Source: Herpetosiphon gulosus
GTDB lineage: Bacteria; Chloroflexota; Chloroflexia; Chloroflexales; Herpetosiphonaceae
Direction: 5' to 3'
DNA: 64,000 nucleotides
Assembly (NCBI RefSeq): GCF_039545135.1
Contig: NZ_BAABRU010000001.1
Coordinates: 124,001 to 188,000 of the forward strand
This document shows positions 25,652 to 34,930 of the stretch, one piece after another. The first letter of the stretch is position 1. Every line of letters starts with the position of its first letter. The notes under the pieces were generated by a model. That model was not told where the DNA came from and did no database searches. It saw only the letters and a list, made by a program, of their open reading frames with translations. Made by a program: the position numbers and the translations under genes.

Positions 25652-26539
25652 ATGAGCGTCGAACATGCATTAGCCGATTTTCTAGAAGCCAATCTTGGGC
25701 GCTTCGCCAAACACACTGGTGAGTTGCTGCGCCAAATTCCCAATTCGCCCTATCCTAAGCTCTCGGACGCAGAGTTGATTCCCCGCATGCAAAAACCGTT
25801 TGTAGCGACAATTTCGGCTTTGCGCGGCGATTTACAAGCGTTGATCGATTTTTCTCGCCAATCGATCAAGCCTGTCGTCGATAATCCCAACGCCAGCAGC
25901 GACATTGTGGCCCAAATTGGCGAGGCGATTTATAGCACGCTCAAAGTTGCTGCCCGCGAATGTTTCGCTGATGACGAATTGAATTATGCGATGGCCTTGG
26001 CCGCCGCTGCTGAAGTGACCTTTATCTCAAATAAAAATAGCTACCAAGCCTTTGTCGATATTCGCGAAGAACGGATTCGCGAACGCGAAGAAACCTTGCA
26101 GCAAATGACCAACGAATTGGATCAAGCCAATGCGGCTTTGCGCGAACTAGCAGCACCAATCGCGCCAATTCACGATAATATTTTGGTCTTGCCATTGGTT
26201 GGCTCGATCGATACCAATCGCGCTCAAATGCTGACCGAAGATTTGCTTGAGCAAATTGTGGCACGCCAATCGGATATTGTGATTATGGATATTACCGGTG
26301 TGCCAATTGTTGATACCAATATCGCCAATTATTTGGTGCAAACCACCAAGGCCGTTAGTTTGTTGGGTGCACAAGTGATTTTGGTCGGCATCAGCGCCGA
26401 AGTTGCCCAAACAATTGTTGGTCTCGAAATCGATTTACGCCAATTGTCGGTTCGCGCCAATTTACAAGATGGCATCGAATATGCGCTCGAACAAGTTGGG
26501 CTGGGCATTCGCCCATTGCAAGAGCAACGGCGTGGCTAA
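25652..26539 (+). CDS. RsbR-like STAS-domain stressosome protein
   Basis: 295 residues. The N-terminal helical sensor domain (1-135) is of the RsbR N type. A helical linker rich in RE repeats (138-165) and a STAS domain (170-285) follow. In the STAS domain DITGVPIVDTNIANYL (213-228) places T222 where RsbR family members carry the phosphorylated Thr/Ser; the first RsbR site appears replaced (LAAPIAPI). RsbR proteins assemble stressosomes with RsbS and the kinase RsbT, neither visible here. A TATAAT box at 25584-25589 may drive it. The HAD-like gene overlaps its end. Confidence 0.85.
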   Translation: MSVEHALADFLEANLGRFAKHTGELLRQIPNSPYPKLSDAELIPRMQKPFVATISALRGDLQALIDFSRQSIKPVVDNPNASSDIVAQIGEAIYSTLKVAARECFADDELNYAMALAAAAEVTFISNKNSYQAFVDIREERIREREETLQQMTNELDQANAALRELAAPIAPIHDNILVLPLVGSIDTNRAQMLTEDLLEQIVARQSDIVIMDITGVPIVDTNIANYLVQTTKAVSLLGAQVILVGISAEVAQTIVGLEIDLRQLSVRANLQDGIEYALEQVGLGIRPLQEQRRG

Positions 26540-27029
26540 ACTCAATTGGCATGATCCACGCCCAATAATTTTGCTGGATATTGATGGAGTGATCAATATG
26601 TTTGGGCGTTTGGGGCGCGAACAACAGCAAATTCCGCCGGGGATTCCGGTGCAATATCCGCCCCAAATTCATGCTTCGATCGCACGTTTGGCCAAAATCG
26701 GCCAATTAATCTGGTGTTCGACCTGGCTGCAACTCGCCAATACTGGCTTACATAGCGATCTTGGTTTACCAGAATTACCCTTGATCGAGCCATTGCCCGA
26801 AAATCCGACTGCGATTTTGTGGAAGCTCAACAGCGTTGCCAAGCATCTAGCCGATTGGCAAACCCCGATCTTTTGGATCGAAGATGGCTTTCGGCCTCAA
26901 GTGCATACTTGGGCGCAGCAACGCAGCAAGCAAGGCCGTTTTACTCAATTAATCGATGTGCGCGAAACTGGCTTAGTGCCCCAAGTTGTCGATCAACTCG
27001 AACGGACGCTGGCTCATTTCGCGGTTTGA
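26532..27029 (+). CDS. HAD-like protein of unknown function
   Basis: 165 residues from GTG at 26532, which overlaps the stop of the STAS gene. [11 protein letters not shown] (D16, D18) matches the first HAD motif, and PIFWIEDGF near residue 110 may be the last. The core is short, without a large cap. It resembles the HAD domains found alone or in RNA-repair-type proteins; the substrate is unknown. moaC follows 16 bp later, so the three genes form an operon with no obvious functional link. Confidence 0.6.
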   Translation: MAKLNWHDPRPIILLDIDGVINMFGRLGREQQQIPPGIPVQYPPQIHASIARLAKIGQLIWCSTWLQLANTGLHSDLGLPELPLIEPLPENPTAILWKLNSVAKHLADWQTPIFWIEDGFRPQVHTWAQQRSKQGRFTQLIDVRETGLVPQVVDQLERTLAHFAV

Positions 27030-27045
27030 GGAAACCAAACGATTC

Positions 27046-27540
27046 ATGTTGACCCATCTTGATGAGCAAGGCCGAGCGCATATGGTTGACGTTGGTGACA
27101 AAGCGGTTAGCCAACGCCAAGCCCAAGCCCAAGCCGATGTGCGCATGCAGCCAACGACATTAACGCTTTTGCTGGCCGGAGAATTGCCCAAAGGCGATGT
27201 TTTGGCAACCGCCCGCATCGCTGGAATTATGGCAGCCAAACGCACTGCCGATTTAATTCCTTTGTGTCATCCACTCCCACTAAGTGCTGTGGCGATTGAG
27301 ATCGAGGCGCATCCTGAGCAATCGCTACTTCGTATCATCAGCACGGTGCGTTGCACAGGCCGCACTGGCGTAGAAATGGAGGCGCTGATGGCAGCATCAG
27401 TCGCAGCCTTGACCATTTACGATATGGCCAAAGCTGTTGATCGTGCTATGGTGATCGAGCAGGTTTTTGTTCGGAATAAAACGGGCGGCGCACGGGGCGA
27501 TTTCCAGCATCCCCTAACTCCGCTTGATACCTCAGAGTAA
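27046..27540 (+). CDS. moaC: Cyclic pyranopterin monophosphate synthase
   Basis: 164 residues. MoaC converts the 3',8-cyclo-GTP intermediate to cPMP in molybdenum cofactor synthesis. Conserved K65 and H75 lie in [17 protein letters not shown], and [20 protein letters not shown] with DMAKA gives the catalytic Asp/Lys. GAGGAAAC precedes the chosen ATG. No other moa or mob gene lies in the window. Confidence 0.95.
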   Translation: MLTHLDEQGRAHMVDVGDKAVSQRQAQAQADVRMQPTTLTLLLAGELPKGDVLATARIAGIMAAKRTADLIPLCHPLPLSAVAIEIEAHPEQSLLRIISTVRCTGRTGVEMEALMAASVAALTIYDMAKAVDRAMVIEQVFVRNKTGGARGDFQHPLTPLDTSE

Positions 27541-27626
27541 GCTTTGATGATCGAGCGTGTAGAGCCTCGCCTGAGACCTACGTTTGTCCCAACGATGTGG
27601 CAGAATGGTCATGAAAGGTTGTCTCT

Positions 27627-28625
27627 ATGCGTGCAATTGTTTTTAGTGGTGGAGCCAATCGTGGCTCACTCCAAGCCGGAGCAGCCCTTGCGCTGCTCGA
27701 AGCCGGCATTATCCCCGATTTAGTCGTTGGTTCCTCAGTTGGTTCAATTAATGGGGCAGTTTTAGCCTGTCATCCCAGTTTAGCTGGCATTCAACGCATC
27801 GCCCAGCGCTGGAAAAGCGTCAAGCGTGAGGATATTTTTCCTGGTGGCTCGTTGCGTTCGGCTTGGCGCGTAGTGCGGGGACGTGGCTCGCTGCACCATA
27901 ATCATGGCTTGCGGCGCTTTATTCTCTCGTTGCTACCCCCCAATATTCGCCGCTTCAGCGATTTAGCAATTCCCTTTTTTGTCACGGCTACCAACTATCG
28001 CACTGGTGATATGCATTTGTTTGGCGATGATCCACGTGAGCGCTTGGTTGATGCTTTGATGGCCAGCGCTGCCGTGCCGCCCTATTTGCCTGCTTATCAT
28101 TATCGCGGTGAAACCTACCTTGATGGTGGTTTTGTCTCGAATTTGCCAATTGGCGTGGCCTTGCAACAAGGGGCTAGCGAAATTTGGGCTTTGGAAATTG
28201 GGCTTGATGCAGCTGCAACCGTGCCGCCATTTGGCATGCGTGGCTCGTTGACCCGCACGTTTGATGCCTTAATGCGTCGTCAAATGGCTCATGAACGCGA
28301 ATTAGTTCGCTTGGCGGCTAAGGCTGGAGTTAAAGTGCATCATATTCAAATGTTGCATTACAGTGGGCTTGATGTGCGCGATTTTCGCTATAGTAGCCAA
28401 TTAATGGATTTGGGCTATCAAAGTGCCAAAACTTACCTGAGCGAACAAAACCAACTAGCACCAGTTGCAGCGCCAATCGAGCCAGCTCGGCGTAGTAAAG
28501 TTGAGGCGGCCTTACGTACCAGCATCGCGGCTCAAGCTCAATTAGCCCGTTTGCGCTTTGGCATCTTGCGCGGAATGTTGCGCCGCCAAGGCTTACCTCA
28601 GGATTCAGTTATTCCACCAAGTTAA
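27627..28625 (+). CDS. Patatin-like phospholipase
   Basis: 332 residues. The oxyanion loop is GGANRG (8-13), the nucleophile elbow G35-SSVG39 contains S37, and the catalytic Asp is D166 in YLDGG. The Ser-Asp dyad is complete, so an active lipid hydrolase is expected. It lacks a signal peptide and has an Arg-rich C-terminal region (RRSKVEAALRTS) that could bind membrane. It converges with pssA, so a lipid-turnover link is possible but only by proximity. Confidence 0.9.
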   Translation: MRAIVFSGGANRGSLQAGAALALLEAGIIPDLVVGSSVGSINGAVLACHPSLAGIQRIAQRWKSVKREDIFPGGSLRSAWRVVRGRGSLHHNHGLRRFILSLLPPNIRRFSDLAIPFFVTATNYRTGDMHLFGDDPRERLVDALMASAAVPPYLPAYHYRGETYLDGGFVSNLPIGVALQQGASEIWALEIGLDAAATVPPFGMRGSLTRTFDALMRRQMAHERELVRLAAKAGVKVHHIQMLHYSGLDVRDFRYSSQLMDLGYQSAKTYLSEQNQLAPVAAPIEPARRSKVEAALRTSIAAQAQLARLRFGILRGMLRRQGLPQDSVIPPS

Positions 28626-28647
28626 ATTATTGCTGAACTTTTTGCTG

Positions 28648-28676
28648 ATTGGGCGTAGTTGGTTGCTACGCCCAAT
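28648..28676. terminator. Bidirectional terminator, patatin / pssA
   Basis: Perfect 11-bp stem ATTGGGCGTAG / CTACGCCCAAT, loop of 7. Lies between convergent genes, with no strong U-run on either side. Confidence 0.65.
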
Positions 28677-28681
28677 TGTCG

Positions 28682-29380
28682 TTAAGCGGCACTGCGTGAA
28701 CCACGCCCACGAATTGCCCAAACAACGTTAGCAATCATTCCATAGGAGATGTAGCTGAGGGGTAAAACATACAAAAATTGGCTTGGTCGCGCAAGTGCCA
28801 ACACAAAGATCACGATAAAAGCGATCCGAATTGGCAAGAACGTTTCAAAGGCAATTTGCTCAACACTTGGGAAACGCAAGGTACTAATCATCAAGAAGCC
28901 GGTAAAGCCAATTAATGCTGTGGCCACATACGGGTTGAGTGCACCAGTGTAGAGTGCCAACGAAGCTGCGGTCATACCCGCCATCGGAATTGGCATGCCT
29001 ACAAAAAAGCGCTTGTCCGAGGTGGTAATCAAATTGTAGCGAGCTAAACGGCCAGCGCCACAACATACAAAAATGCCCGCAGCAATTGTGCCAATCCAGC
29101 CCACCTCGCGCAAAGATATTTGGTAAATCAGCAAGGCTGGAGCAGTACCGAAGGAAACTACATCGGCCAGCGAATCCAATTCCTTGCCAAACTCGCCACT
29201 TACGCCCAACATCCGCGCGGCGCGACCATCGAGTGTATCAAAACTTGCAGCCAAACAAATGAGCACAGCGGCTTTGAAGGCCTGACCATCAACAGCAGCG
29301 ATAACTGCTAAAAAGCCGCAAAACAGGTTGCCCGACGTAACAAGATTGGGAACCCATGAACGGCGAAATTTCACAGCCAT
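28682..29380 (-). CDS. pssA: CDP-diacylglycerol-serine phosphatidyltransferase
   Basis: 232 residues, about seven membrane helices. The CDP-alcohol phosphotransferase signature is complete: D48-TL-D51-G-RAAR-MLGVSGEF-G65-KEL-D69-SLA-D73. It makes phosphatidylserine, which Psd decarboxylates to phosphatidylethanolamine. Its ATG lies 10 bp inside the end of psd, a tight coupling of the two steps. Confidence 0.94.
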   Translation of the reverse strand: MAVKFRRSWVPNLVTSGNLFCGFLAVIAAVDGQAFKAAVLICLAASFDTLDGRAARMLGVSGEFGKELDSLADVVSFGTAPALLIYQISLREVGWIGTIAAGIFVCCGAGRLARYNLITTSDKRFFVGMPIPMAGMTAASLALYTGALNPYVATALIGFTGFLMISTLRFPSVEQIAFETFLPIRIAFIVIFVLALARPSQFLYVLPLSYISYGMIANVVWAIRGRGSRSAA

Positions 29381-30033
29381 GCTCCAATCTGGGTCAACCC
29401 GCCTTTGATGGCCTGACCCTTCTTGACAAAGATGTTGATCGAGCCGCTTGGCACCAGAATATCGGTACGTGAGCCAAATTTAATTAAGCCAAAGCGTTCG
29501 CCTGCGCCTAATTCTTCGCCAACCACTGGCCATGTGATAATTCGACGGGCTACCAATCCGGCAATTTGGCTAATCAAAACAGGGCCATGTTCAGTTTCTA
29601 GCCCAAGATAGGCCCGTTCATTGACGATATCAGCTTCGCCATCCCAAGCTGCGCGAAATTCGCCCTGAACATAATCGCGATATTGGACAGTGCCAGCGCA
29701 AGGGGTACGATTGATATGCACATCAAACACTGATAAGAAGGTAACGATTCGCGTGGCCTTGCCGCCAATAAAGCGTGGCTCATCGACCTCATCGATCATC
29801 GTAATGTGACCATCGGCGGCAGCATATAAAATTGAACTATCGGCTGGGCATTCGCGGTCGGGATCGCGGAAGAAATAGCTGGTAAACGCAGTGAGCGCTA
29901 GGGGTAAGATCGCTGCCTTGCGACTAAATAACGCTGTCAGGGCGGTCAAACCCAAGCCGGCCCCGATGAAAGGCATGCCTTCGATGGCAATACCCGGCAG
30001 TGAACGGCGAACACGAGCGCGGTTAGAAGGCAT
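29371..30033 (-). CDS. psd: Phosphatidylserine decarboxylase proenzyme
   Basis: 220 residues of the short (Psd-A) form. The self-cleavage site is in KFGSRTDILVP, between G187 and S188, generating the pyruvoyl group. The N-terminal helices (20-52) and TSYFFRDPDR are typical. It is first in a psd-pssA operon for phosphatidylethanolamine synthesis. An extended -10 (TGGTATAAT, minus strand) lies at 30108-30116. Confidence 0.95.
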   Translation of the reverse strand: MPSNRARVRRSLPGIAIEGMPFIGAGLGLTALTALFSRKAAILPLALTAFTSYFFRDPDRECPADSSILYAAADGHITMIDEVDEPRFIGGKATRIVTFLSVFDVHINRTPCAGTVQYRDYVQGEFRAAWDGEADIVNERAYLGLETEHGPVLISQIAGLVARRIITWPVVGEELGAGERFGLIKFGSRTDILVPSGSINIFVKKGQAIKGGLTQIGAWL

Positions 30034-30344
30034 GAAGCGACTCCTTAAAAAACTATCAAACAGGCCGTAAGTGGCGCTGCAACACGCATGCTTGGATTTG
30101 AGGCGTAATTATACCATCGTGCTTTGTTAATTTCGCATTGCGTCAAAAACTCGACAGAGTTGGCTTGATTGCATACAATGCCAATCGCTTGCAAGTCCAC
30201 ATCCAAGGCTTGAACTTAGCACATACGAACCCTGCAAAAAAAGGTTTCAGCGTTTAGCCTGTTGGTGCGAGGATTGCTTGCAACAATTGCACCACAAAGC
30301 GCGTCATATCGATAGCAAAACTACACAAGGTTCGGAGGCAAACA
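30034..30344. other. Divergent promoter region psd / pspC-like
   Basis: 311 bp holding divergent promoters: leftward extended -10 TGGTATAAT (30108-30116) for psd, and rightward TCGACA (30151-30156), 17 bases, TACAAT (30174-30179) for the PspC-like gene. The latter leaves a leader of about 160 bases. No operator palindrome was recognised. Confidence 0.5.
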
Positions 30345-30899
30345 ATGCAACCACGGTTATTGCGCTCCTATTACGACCGCAAACTTGCTGGCGTATGTGG
30401 AGGCTTAGGTGCTTACTTTGAAATTGATTCAACGCTGGTGCGTTTAGTCATGATTTTACTGATCTTTACGGGCTTATCATTTTTGATTTATCCTGTATTG
30501 TGGTTGATTATGCCAAGCGAAAAACCTGGGGCTATGCCACCGCCCTTTATGCCGCAGCAGCAGGCGGGCGTTGTGCCGCCCTCACAGCAACCATTCAGTA
30601 ATGCTAGCTCGCCCTATCGCTATGATCCATTTACCGGCCAGCCAATTGCTGAGCAACCAGAAGCCTATACTGGTACAACCGTCCAAGTCCGACCTGATCA
30701 GTATATTCCACCCTATTCGCAGGCTCAGCAACCAGCCCATGCGCCACGTTCAACCCGCAACAACAAGAAGGTTTTGGGCTTATTGCTGCTAGCATTTGGC
30801 TTGATTACCTTTATCGATAAATTTGGTGGGGCAGCCGAATTTATTACGCCATTATTGTTGATTGGCTTAGGGGTGATGCTGTTTCGGCGGCGTGGCTAG
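30345..30899 (+). CDS. PspC-domain membrane protein
   Basis: 184 residues. A PspC domain (5-60) has LAGVCGGLGAYFEIDSTLVRLV and one membrane helix, followed by a Pro/Gln-rich linker (65-140). Two C-terminal hydrophobic segments (VLGLLLLAFGLITF, ITPLLLIGLGVMLF) are of the LiaI/LiaF type. CGGAGG precedes the ATG. Such proteins sense envelope stress together with LiaF-like partners; the next gene fits that role, 18 bp on. Confidence 0.85.
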   Translation: MQPRLLRSYYDRKLAGVCGGLGAYFEIDSTLVRLVMILLIFTGLSFLIYPVLWLIMPSEKPGAMPPPFMPQQQAGVVPPSQQPFSNASSPYRYDPFTGQPIAEQPEAYTGTTVQVRPDQYIPPYSQAQQPAHAPRSTRNNKKVLGLLLLAFGLITFIDKFGGAAEFITPLLLIGLGVMLFRRRG

Positions 30900-30917
30900 G
30901 AGAGGGAGAAGTTGATT

Positions 30918-31793
30918 ATGACAGTTGCGACAGAACAGGTGCAGCGTCGCTCATTATTCTGGCCCTGTTTGCTGATTGGCCTTGGTTTGCTTGGGGCACT
31001 ATCAGCAATCAATCTTTTCGATGCCAGTTTATTTGATCTGCTTGATGAGTTCTGGCCAGTCTTGTTGATCGGGGCTGGCCTTGATCTTTTGGTGGCGCGG
31101 AATCGACCACGTTTTGGTATTGGCTTGGCAATGATCGTCTTAATGATCATGGGTGCTTATAGCCTAACCTATACTGAACCCAACTATGAAATCTATAGTG
31201 AAGCCTTCGCAGCACCGCAAATGGCAAGAGTTGTTGTCAATGAACGTGGCAGCACGCTTGAAATCAAGCCTGAAATCCTCGACGGTCAAACCTCGATTGC
31301 TGGAGTTGTGCAAGCAACCAATATTGGTTTGCGTGAACTGAACCCAGATAGCGAACATATCAGCATTGTTTTGGGCCAAGATGAGCCATTTGGTGGTAAT
31401 AAAGGCCCGCAAACAATTTTGGTTTCCATGAATCATCCAGTTGATTTCGATTGGGATTTGCGCGATGTAACGTTAAATGCTGATTTATCAACCTTGCAAA
31501 TTGGCAGAGTTGATGCTGAATTAGATGCAGGCTCGGCGGTTATTAGCTTGGCTGAGCGTGGTGAATATCATTTCAATATCGATGCCACTACCTTGGAATT
31601 AAGCTTGCCACTCAATATTCCAGTGCGAATTCAGCGTGATGATAACGCAACGGCCTTTAATCTCAATCGCGATTTGAATATTCAGCAAGTTGATGATGAT
31701 CTCTATCGAAGCCCTGATTGGGAAGCTACGCCAGAGGAGTATCGTTTAGATATTTATCTCTCAGGCTCGGCTTCAAGTATCACGATCAAGTAA
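30918..31793 (+). CDS. LiaF-like membrane protein
   Basis: 291 residues. Three N-terminal hydrophobic segments (FWPCLLIGLGLLGAL, FWPVLLIGAGLDLL, IGLAMIVLMIMGAY) carry the DUF5668-type repeated FWP motif. A C-terminal soluble beta-rich domain (100-291) resembles the LiaF toast-rack fold. ATG at 30918 follows AGGAGAGGGAGAA. It pairs with the PspC-domain gene upstream, pointing to envelope-stress sensing; no LiaRS-type kinase or regulator is adjacent. Confidence 0.75.
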   Translation: MTVATEQVQRRSLFWPCLLIGLGLLGALSAINLFDASLFDLLDEFWPVLLIGAGLDLLVARNRPRFGIGLAMIVLMIMGAYSLTYTEPNYEIYSEAFAAPQMARVVVNERGSTLEIKPEILDGQTSIAGVVQATNIGLRELNPDSEHISIVLGQDEPFGGNKGPQTILVSMNHPVDFDWDLRDVTLNADLSTLQIGRVDAELDAGSAVISLAERGEYHFNIDATTLELSLPLNIPVRIQRDDNATAFNLNRDLNIQQVDDDLYRSPDWEATPEEYRLDIYLSGSASSITIK

Positions 31794-31815
31794 GCATTGC
31801 CTTGCCAACCGAACC

Positions 31816-31852
31816 AATCCCGCAGCCATGAAGTTTATGACTGCGGGATTTT
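31816..31852. terminator. Bidirectional terminator
   Basis: Stem AATCCCGCAG / CTGCGGGATT, 15-base loop, then TT. Between the convergent LiaF-like and amidohydrolase genes. Confidence 0.75.
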
Positions 31853-31856
31853 GAGT

Positions 31857-33839
31857 TTAGGCTTGGGCTAGTTCAACGTATTCTTGCTTGATAATGTGGT
31901 CGGGCTTAACTCCGGCCATCTGCAACAATTCGCTGATAATTTGGGTTTTGCTTTCAGCATCACGCGCCGACCAAGTACGGCTCTTGATTTCCAAATAGGT
32001 GCCTTTGGCTGGACCACTGGTGATCATATCGATATTGATTGCAAAATCAACCTCGCCATACATAATCCGCCAGCGGCGGCGATATTTCTCAACTTCAATC
32101 ACATGATCAGGCGAGAAATATTCACGATAGAAGCGCAACGATCGATCAGCTGGCGCGGTGTAGCGTGCCCGGGAAAGTAAGACTGCCGAGGGCAAATCTT
32201 CACGTTCATTGGGCATGGTCAAAGTCAAATTGTATTTTGGTTCGAGCCGCGAGCCATCAACCCGATGATCTTCACGGTAGCGAATCCGCCCACGACTGGG
32301 ATCATCGAAGCTGAAGTAGGTGTCGTATTGCTTGCGTTCGCTAGCTTTAGTAATTTCGACCGCCTCAGATTCGAGGAAGGCTTCGACGCTACTAGCATCT
32401 TCCAAACGCGCCTTGACTTGAACTTCAAAAATTTCGGCTTGTTTGACTCCGCCGATCGCCAGAATTTTATCCAACAGATTGACTTCACGTTGGCTGAGGA
32501 ATTGATTGATCGTTTCGGCGATCCGCAGGGCATTGCTCCGAACTTCATGTTCATCAAGTGTCAACAATTGACGATCTTGCAGCACAAATGCCCCATCGAT
32601 CAACACATGGCGTACATCGCCCGAACGCGCTGAGTAGACCAAGTGATTATAGATTGAGTCATTGCTGTAGTTGTAGGCTGGAGCTGGCACGACGTGCAAT
32701 CCACCCAAATCCACAATTGTGATATCGGCGCGTTTGCCAGCTTCGACACTGCCAACCAAATGATCGAGGTGCACAGCTTTAGCACCCATGCTGGTGGCCA
32801 TGGCAAAGGCTTGTTTGGCATTGACCACCGTTGGATCACCAGTAACACCTTTGGGCAAGATTGCCGCCAAGTGCACTTCTAACCACAAATCTTGGTCGTC
32901 GTTGGAGGCAGGGCCATCGGTGCCAAGCCCAACATTCACGCCAGCTTGCAACATTTCGCCATATTTGGCCACGCCGCTCGCCAGTTTGAGGTTGCTAGTT
33001 GGGCAGGGCACGGCTCCAGCGTTATGCTTTTTGAGCAATTGCATATCGCGTTTGTCGATGTGCACACAGTGGGCCGCAATCCCTTTATCGGTGAAGGCAT
33101 CCAAATCGGCGACATAGGCGATTGGCGATTTATCGACCAGTTGACGAGCCTCTTCGACTTCGCGGGCAGTTTCGCTGAGGTGAGTTACCAGCGGTACATC
33201 GAATTCGCGAGCCAATTCGGCGGCAGCGCGATAAATGGTGCTGTTACAGGTATAGGGTGCGTGCGGCGCAATCGCTGGAATCACCCGACCATGATCTTTC
33301 CATTGCTCGAAAAAGCGGCGAGTGCGCTCCAAACCTTCGTCGTAAGAGGCGGCATCGGGGGTTGGCCATTTCATCACGGTTTGGCCACAAATTGCCCGCA
33401 TCCCTGCTTGATCGGCGGCGCGGGCAACTTCTTCCTCGAAATAATACATATCGACGAAGCTTGTAATGCCGCCCTTGATCATTTCGGCACACGAGAGGCG
33501 TGTGCCATGGTAGACAAATTCGGGGTTAACAAAGCGACTCTCGACTGGAAACATATAGCCATAGAGCCACACATCCAGCTGCTGATCGGCGACGATGCCG
33601 CGCAACAAACTCATTGGAACGTGAGCATGGCCATTGATTAATCCAGGCACAATGGCATGATTGTTACAGTCGATCGTTTGGCTGGCGGTATAGCGTTCGC
33701 GCAACTGGCTGCTTGGGCCGACCTCGACGATTGCACCAGCCTGAATTGCCACCCCACCATCACGAATGATCGTGCCTGCTGCGTCCATTGTGACGATGAT
33801 GCCGTTAAGCAGCAGGGTATCAATTTGTTGTAAAGCCAT
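31857..33839 (-). CDS. Amidohydrolase-CYTH domain fusion
   Basis: 660 residues in two parts. Residues 1-460 are a complete amidohydrolase of the SAH/MTA deaminase-chlorohydrolase (MtaD/SsnA) group: H71 and H73 in NGHAHVPM, H220 and E223 in THLSE, H257 in AAHCVH, D308 in GTDGPASN. Residues 468-655 form a CYTH-like (triphosphate tunnel) domain: E472-V-Q-V-K476 (an ExExK variant), IRYRE, EPKYNLTL, IEVEKYRRRW, GEVDF and YLEIKS. Both parts share one frame without a stop or repeat, and the end is natural. AAGGAGG precedes the ATG. CYTH enzymes bind triphosphates; the joint function is unknown. Confidence 0.85.
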   Translation of the reverse strand: MALQQIDTLLLNGIIVTMDAAGTIIRDGGVAIQAGAIVEVGPSSQLRERYTASQTIDCNNHAIVPGLINGHAHVPMSLLRGIVADQQLDVWLYGYMFPVESRFVNPEFVYHGTRLSCAEMIKGGITSFVDMYYFEEEVARAADQAGMRAICGQTVMKWPTPDAASYDEGLERTRRFFEQWKDHGRVIPAIAPHAPYTCNSTIYRAAAELAREFDVPLVTHLSETAREVEEARQLVDKSPIAYVADLDAFTDKGIAAHCVHIDKRDMQLLKKHNAGAVPCPTSNLKLASGVAKYGEMLQAGVNVGLGTDGPASNDDQDLWLEVHLAAILPKGVTGDPTVVNAKQAFAMATSMGAKAVHLDHLVGSVEAGKRADITIVDLGGLHVVPAPAYNYSNDSIYNHLVYSARSGDVRHVLIDGAFVLQDRQLLTLDEHEVRSNALRIAETINQFLSQREVNLLDKILAIGGVKQAEIFEVQVKARLEDASSVEAFLESEAVEITKASERKQYDTYFSFDDPSRGRIRYREDHRVDGSRLEPKYNLTLTMPNEREDLPSAVLLSRARYTAPADRSLRFYREYFSPDHVIEVEKYRRRWRIMYGEVDFAINIDMITSGPAKGTYLEIKSRTWSARDAESKTQIISELLQMAGVKPDHIIKQEYVELAQA

Positions 33840-33863
33840 TTGGCCTCCTTATGTTGCACAAAA

Positions 33864-33885
33864 GCACAAGCATCATCGCTTGTGC
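33864..33885 (-). terminator. Terminator after the gene ending at 33961
   Basis: Minus-strand stem GCACAAGC-GATGAT-GCTTGTGC followed by TTTTG. It lies 24 bases before the amidohydrolase start, so it could also act in that gene's leader. Confidence 0.6.
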
Positions 33886-33960
33886 CTTAGATGGCATATT
33901 TGAGTCCCGTCTGGCGGGAGGTATTCAGGTCATTGTACCACTGTTTTGGTTAAATGTGGA

Positions 33961-34851
33961 TCAAGCGGCGGCTAAATGTTGGGCAAAGACATATTTAGTT
34001 GTGTTAACGAGGGTTTGTGCGCCCATTATAAACGCTTGGGTTTCGTGATAATCGAGCACACTATACAGCTGGGCAATTCGTTGGCGCAAGGCGCTCCGCG
34101 CTGCATGCCAATAGCCCCAACCCGTGGCAGTTAGGCGCAAACCACGATCATCACGGGTGATCCATTGTTGCGACAATAATCCGTCGATCGTGCTTTCGGC
34201 GCAAATACCCAAATACGGATCAACTGCGATTAATAAATCCGGGCGGGAGATCGGATTATGATGTTTAACAATCGAGCGTAAAATCATGCCTTGAGCTGGA
34301 CTAATGCCACAGGCATGCCATGCCAACGCCTTAGCATCGGCGCGATAGTTGCTCAGTGCCGTACAAACCATCAAGGCCCGTTCTTCGAAGGTTGCAGCTT
34401 TATGAGCGCTAGGCCGTGGCCCATAGGCATACAGCAAATGATCAAGGCAGGCTTGGGTTGGAATCGCCTCGCATAAGCGCTCGCCATATTCAGCCACGGC
34501 ATGGGCTGCAGCTTCCGGCCAAACATCAAATAATTCTTGAATCAAATCGGCTCGTTCAATTAGATATGCTAAATAATGTGGCCCAGGCTCGTATTTGCCA
34601 CGTTCAAGCACTAACCAGCCTTTGCGTAAAGCCTTCTCTAACACACTCGCTACAATTAATGGGGTGTAGTAATGTAGGTAATTGACATAACCATGCAGGG
34701 TTTGACGTGGATAACGAACAACGGCTTCGATCAGCAACAGATCGCGCCAAGAGCCAAAGGTGCGTTTGCCAAAGTTGTGCCAACGGGGGTGGTCGATCAA
34801 GCTGTGGTAGACAGCATGAATGGCGGTGGGCAAAGAGTGTACTGTCATCAT
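33961..34851 (-). CDS. Winged-helix-like protein of unknown function
   Basis: 296 residues, family not recognised. It has no signal peptide or membrane segment. Two regions look like winged helices: ASVLEKALRKGWLVLERGKY (about 70-90) and STIDGLLSQQWITRDDRGLR (about 220-240), each with a recognition-like helix followed by a two-strand wing, as in MarR- or DinB-associated proteins. A long helix (ARSALRQRIAQLYSVLDYHE) closes the protein. GGAGG precedes the ATG pair at 34851/34848. DNA binding is a guess from these patterns. Confidence 0.55.
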   Translation of the reverse strand: MMTVHSLPTAIHAVYHSLIDHPRWHNFGKRTFGSWRDLLLIEAVVRYPRQTLHGYVNYLHYYTPLIVASVLEKALRKGWLVLERGKYEPGPHYLAYLIERADLIQELFDVWPEAAAHAVAEYGERLCEAIPTQACLDHLLYAYGPRPSAHKAATFEERALMVCTALSNYRADAKALAWHACGISPAQGMILRSIVKHHNPISRPDLLIAVDPYLGICAESTIDGLLSQQWITRDDRGLRLTATGWGYWHAARSALRQRIAQLYSVLDYHETQAFIMGAQTLVNTTKYVFAQHLAAA

Positions 34852-34930
34852 CGCGCGGCCTCCTCTGAAAGCACATACGCTGACTTTGACGCACAGATGC
34901 TCAGTTTATGGTATCCCAAAAGTCACGATC

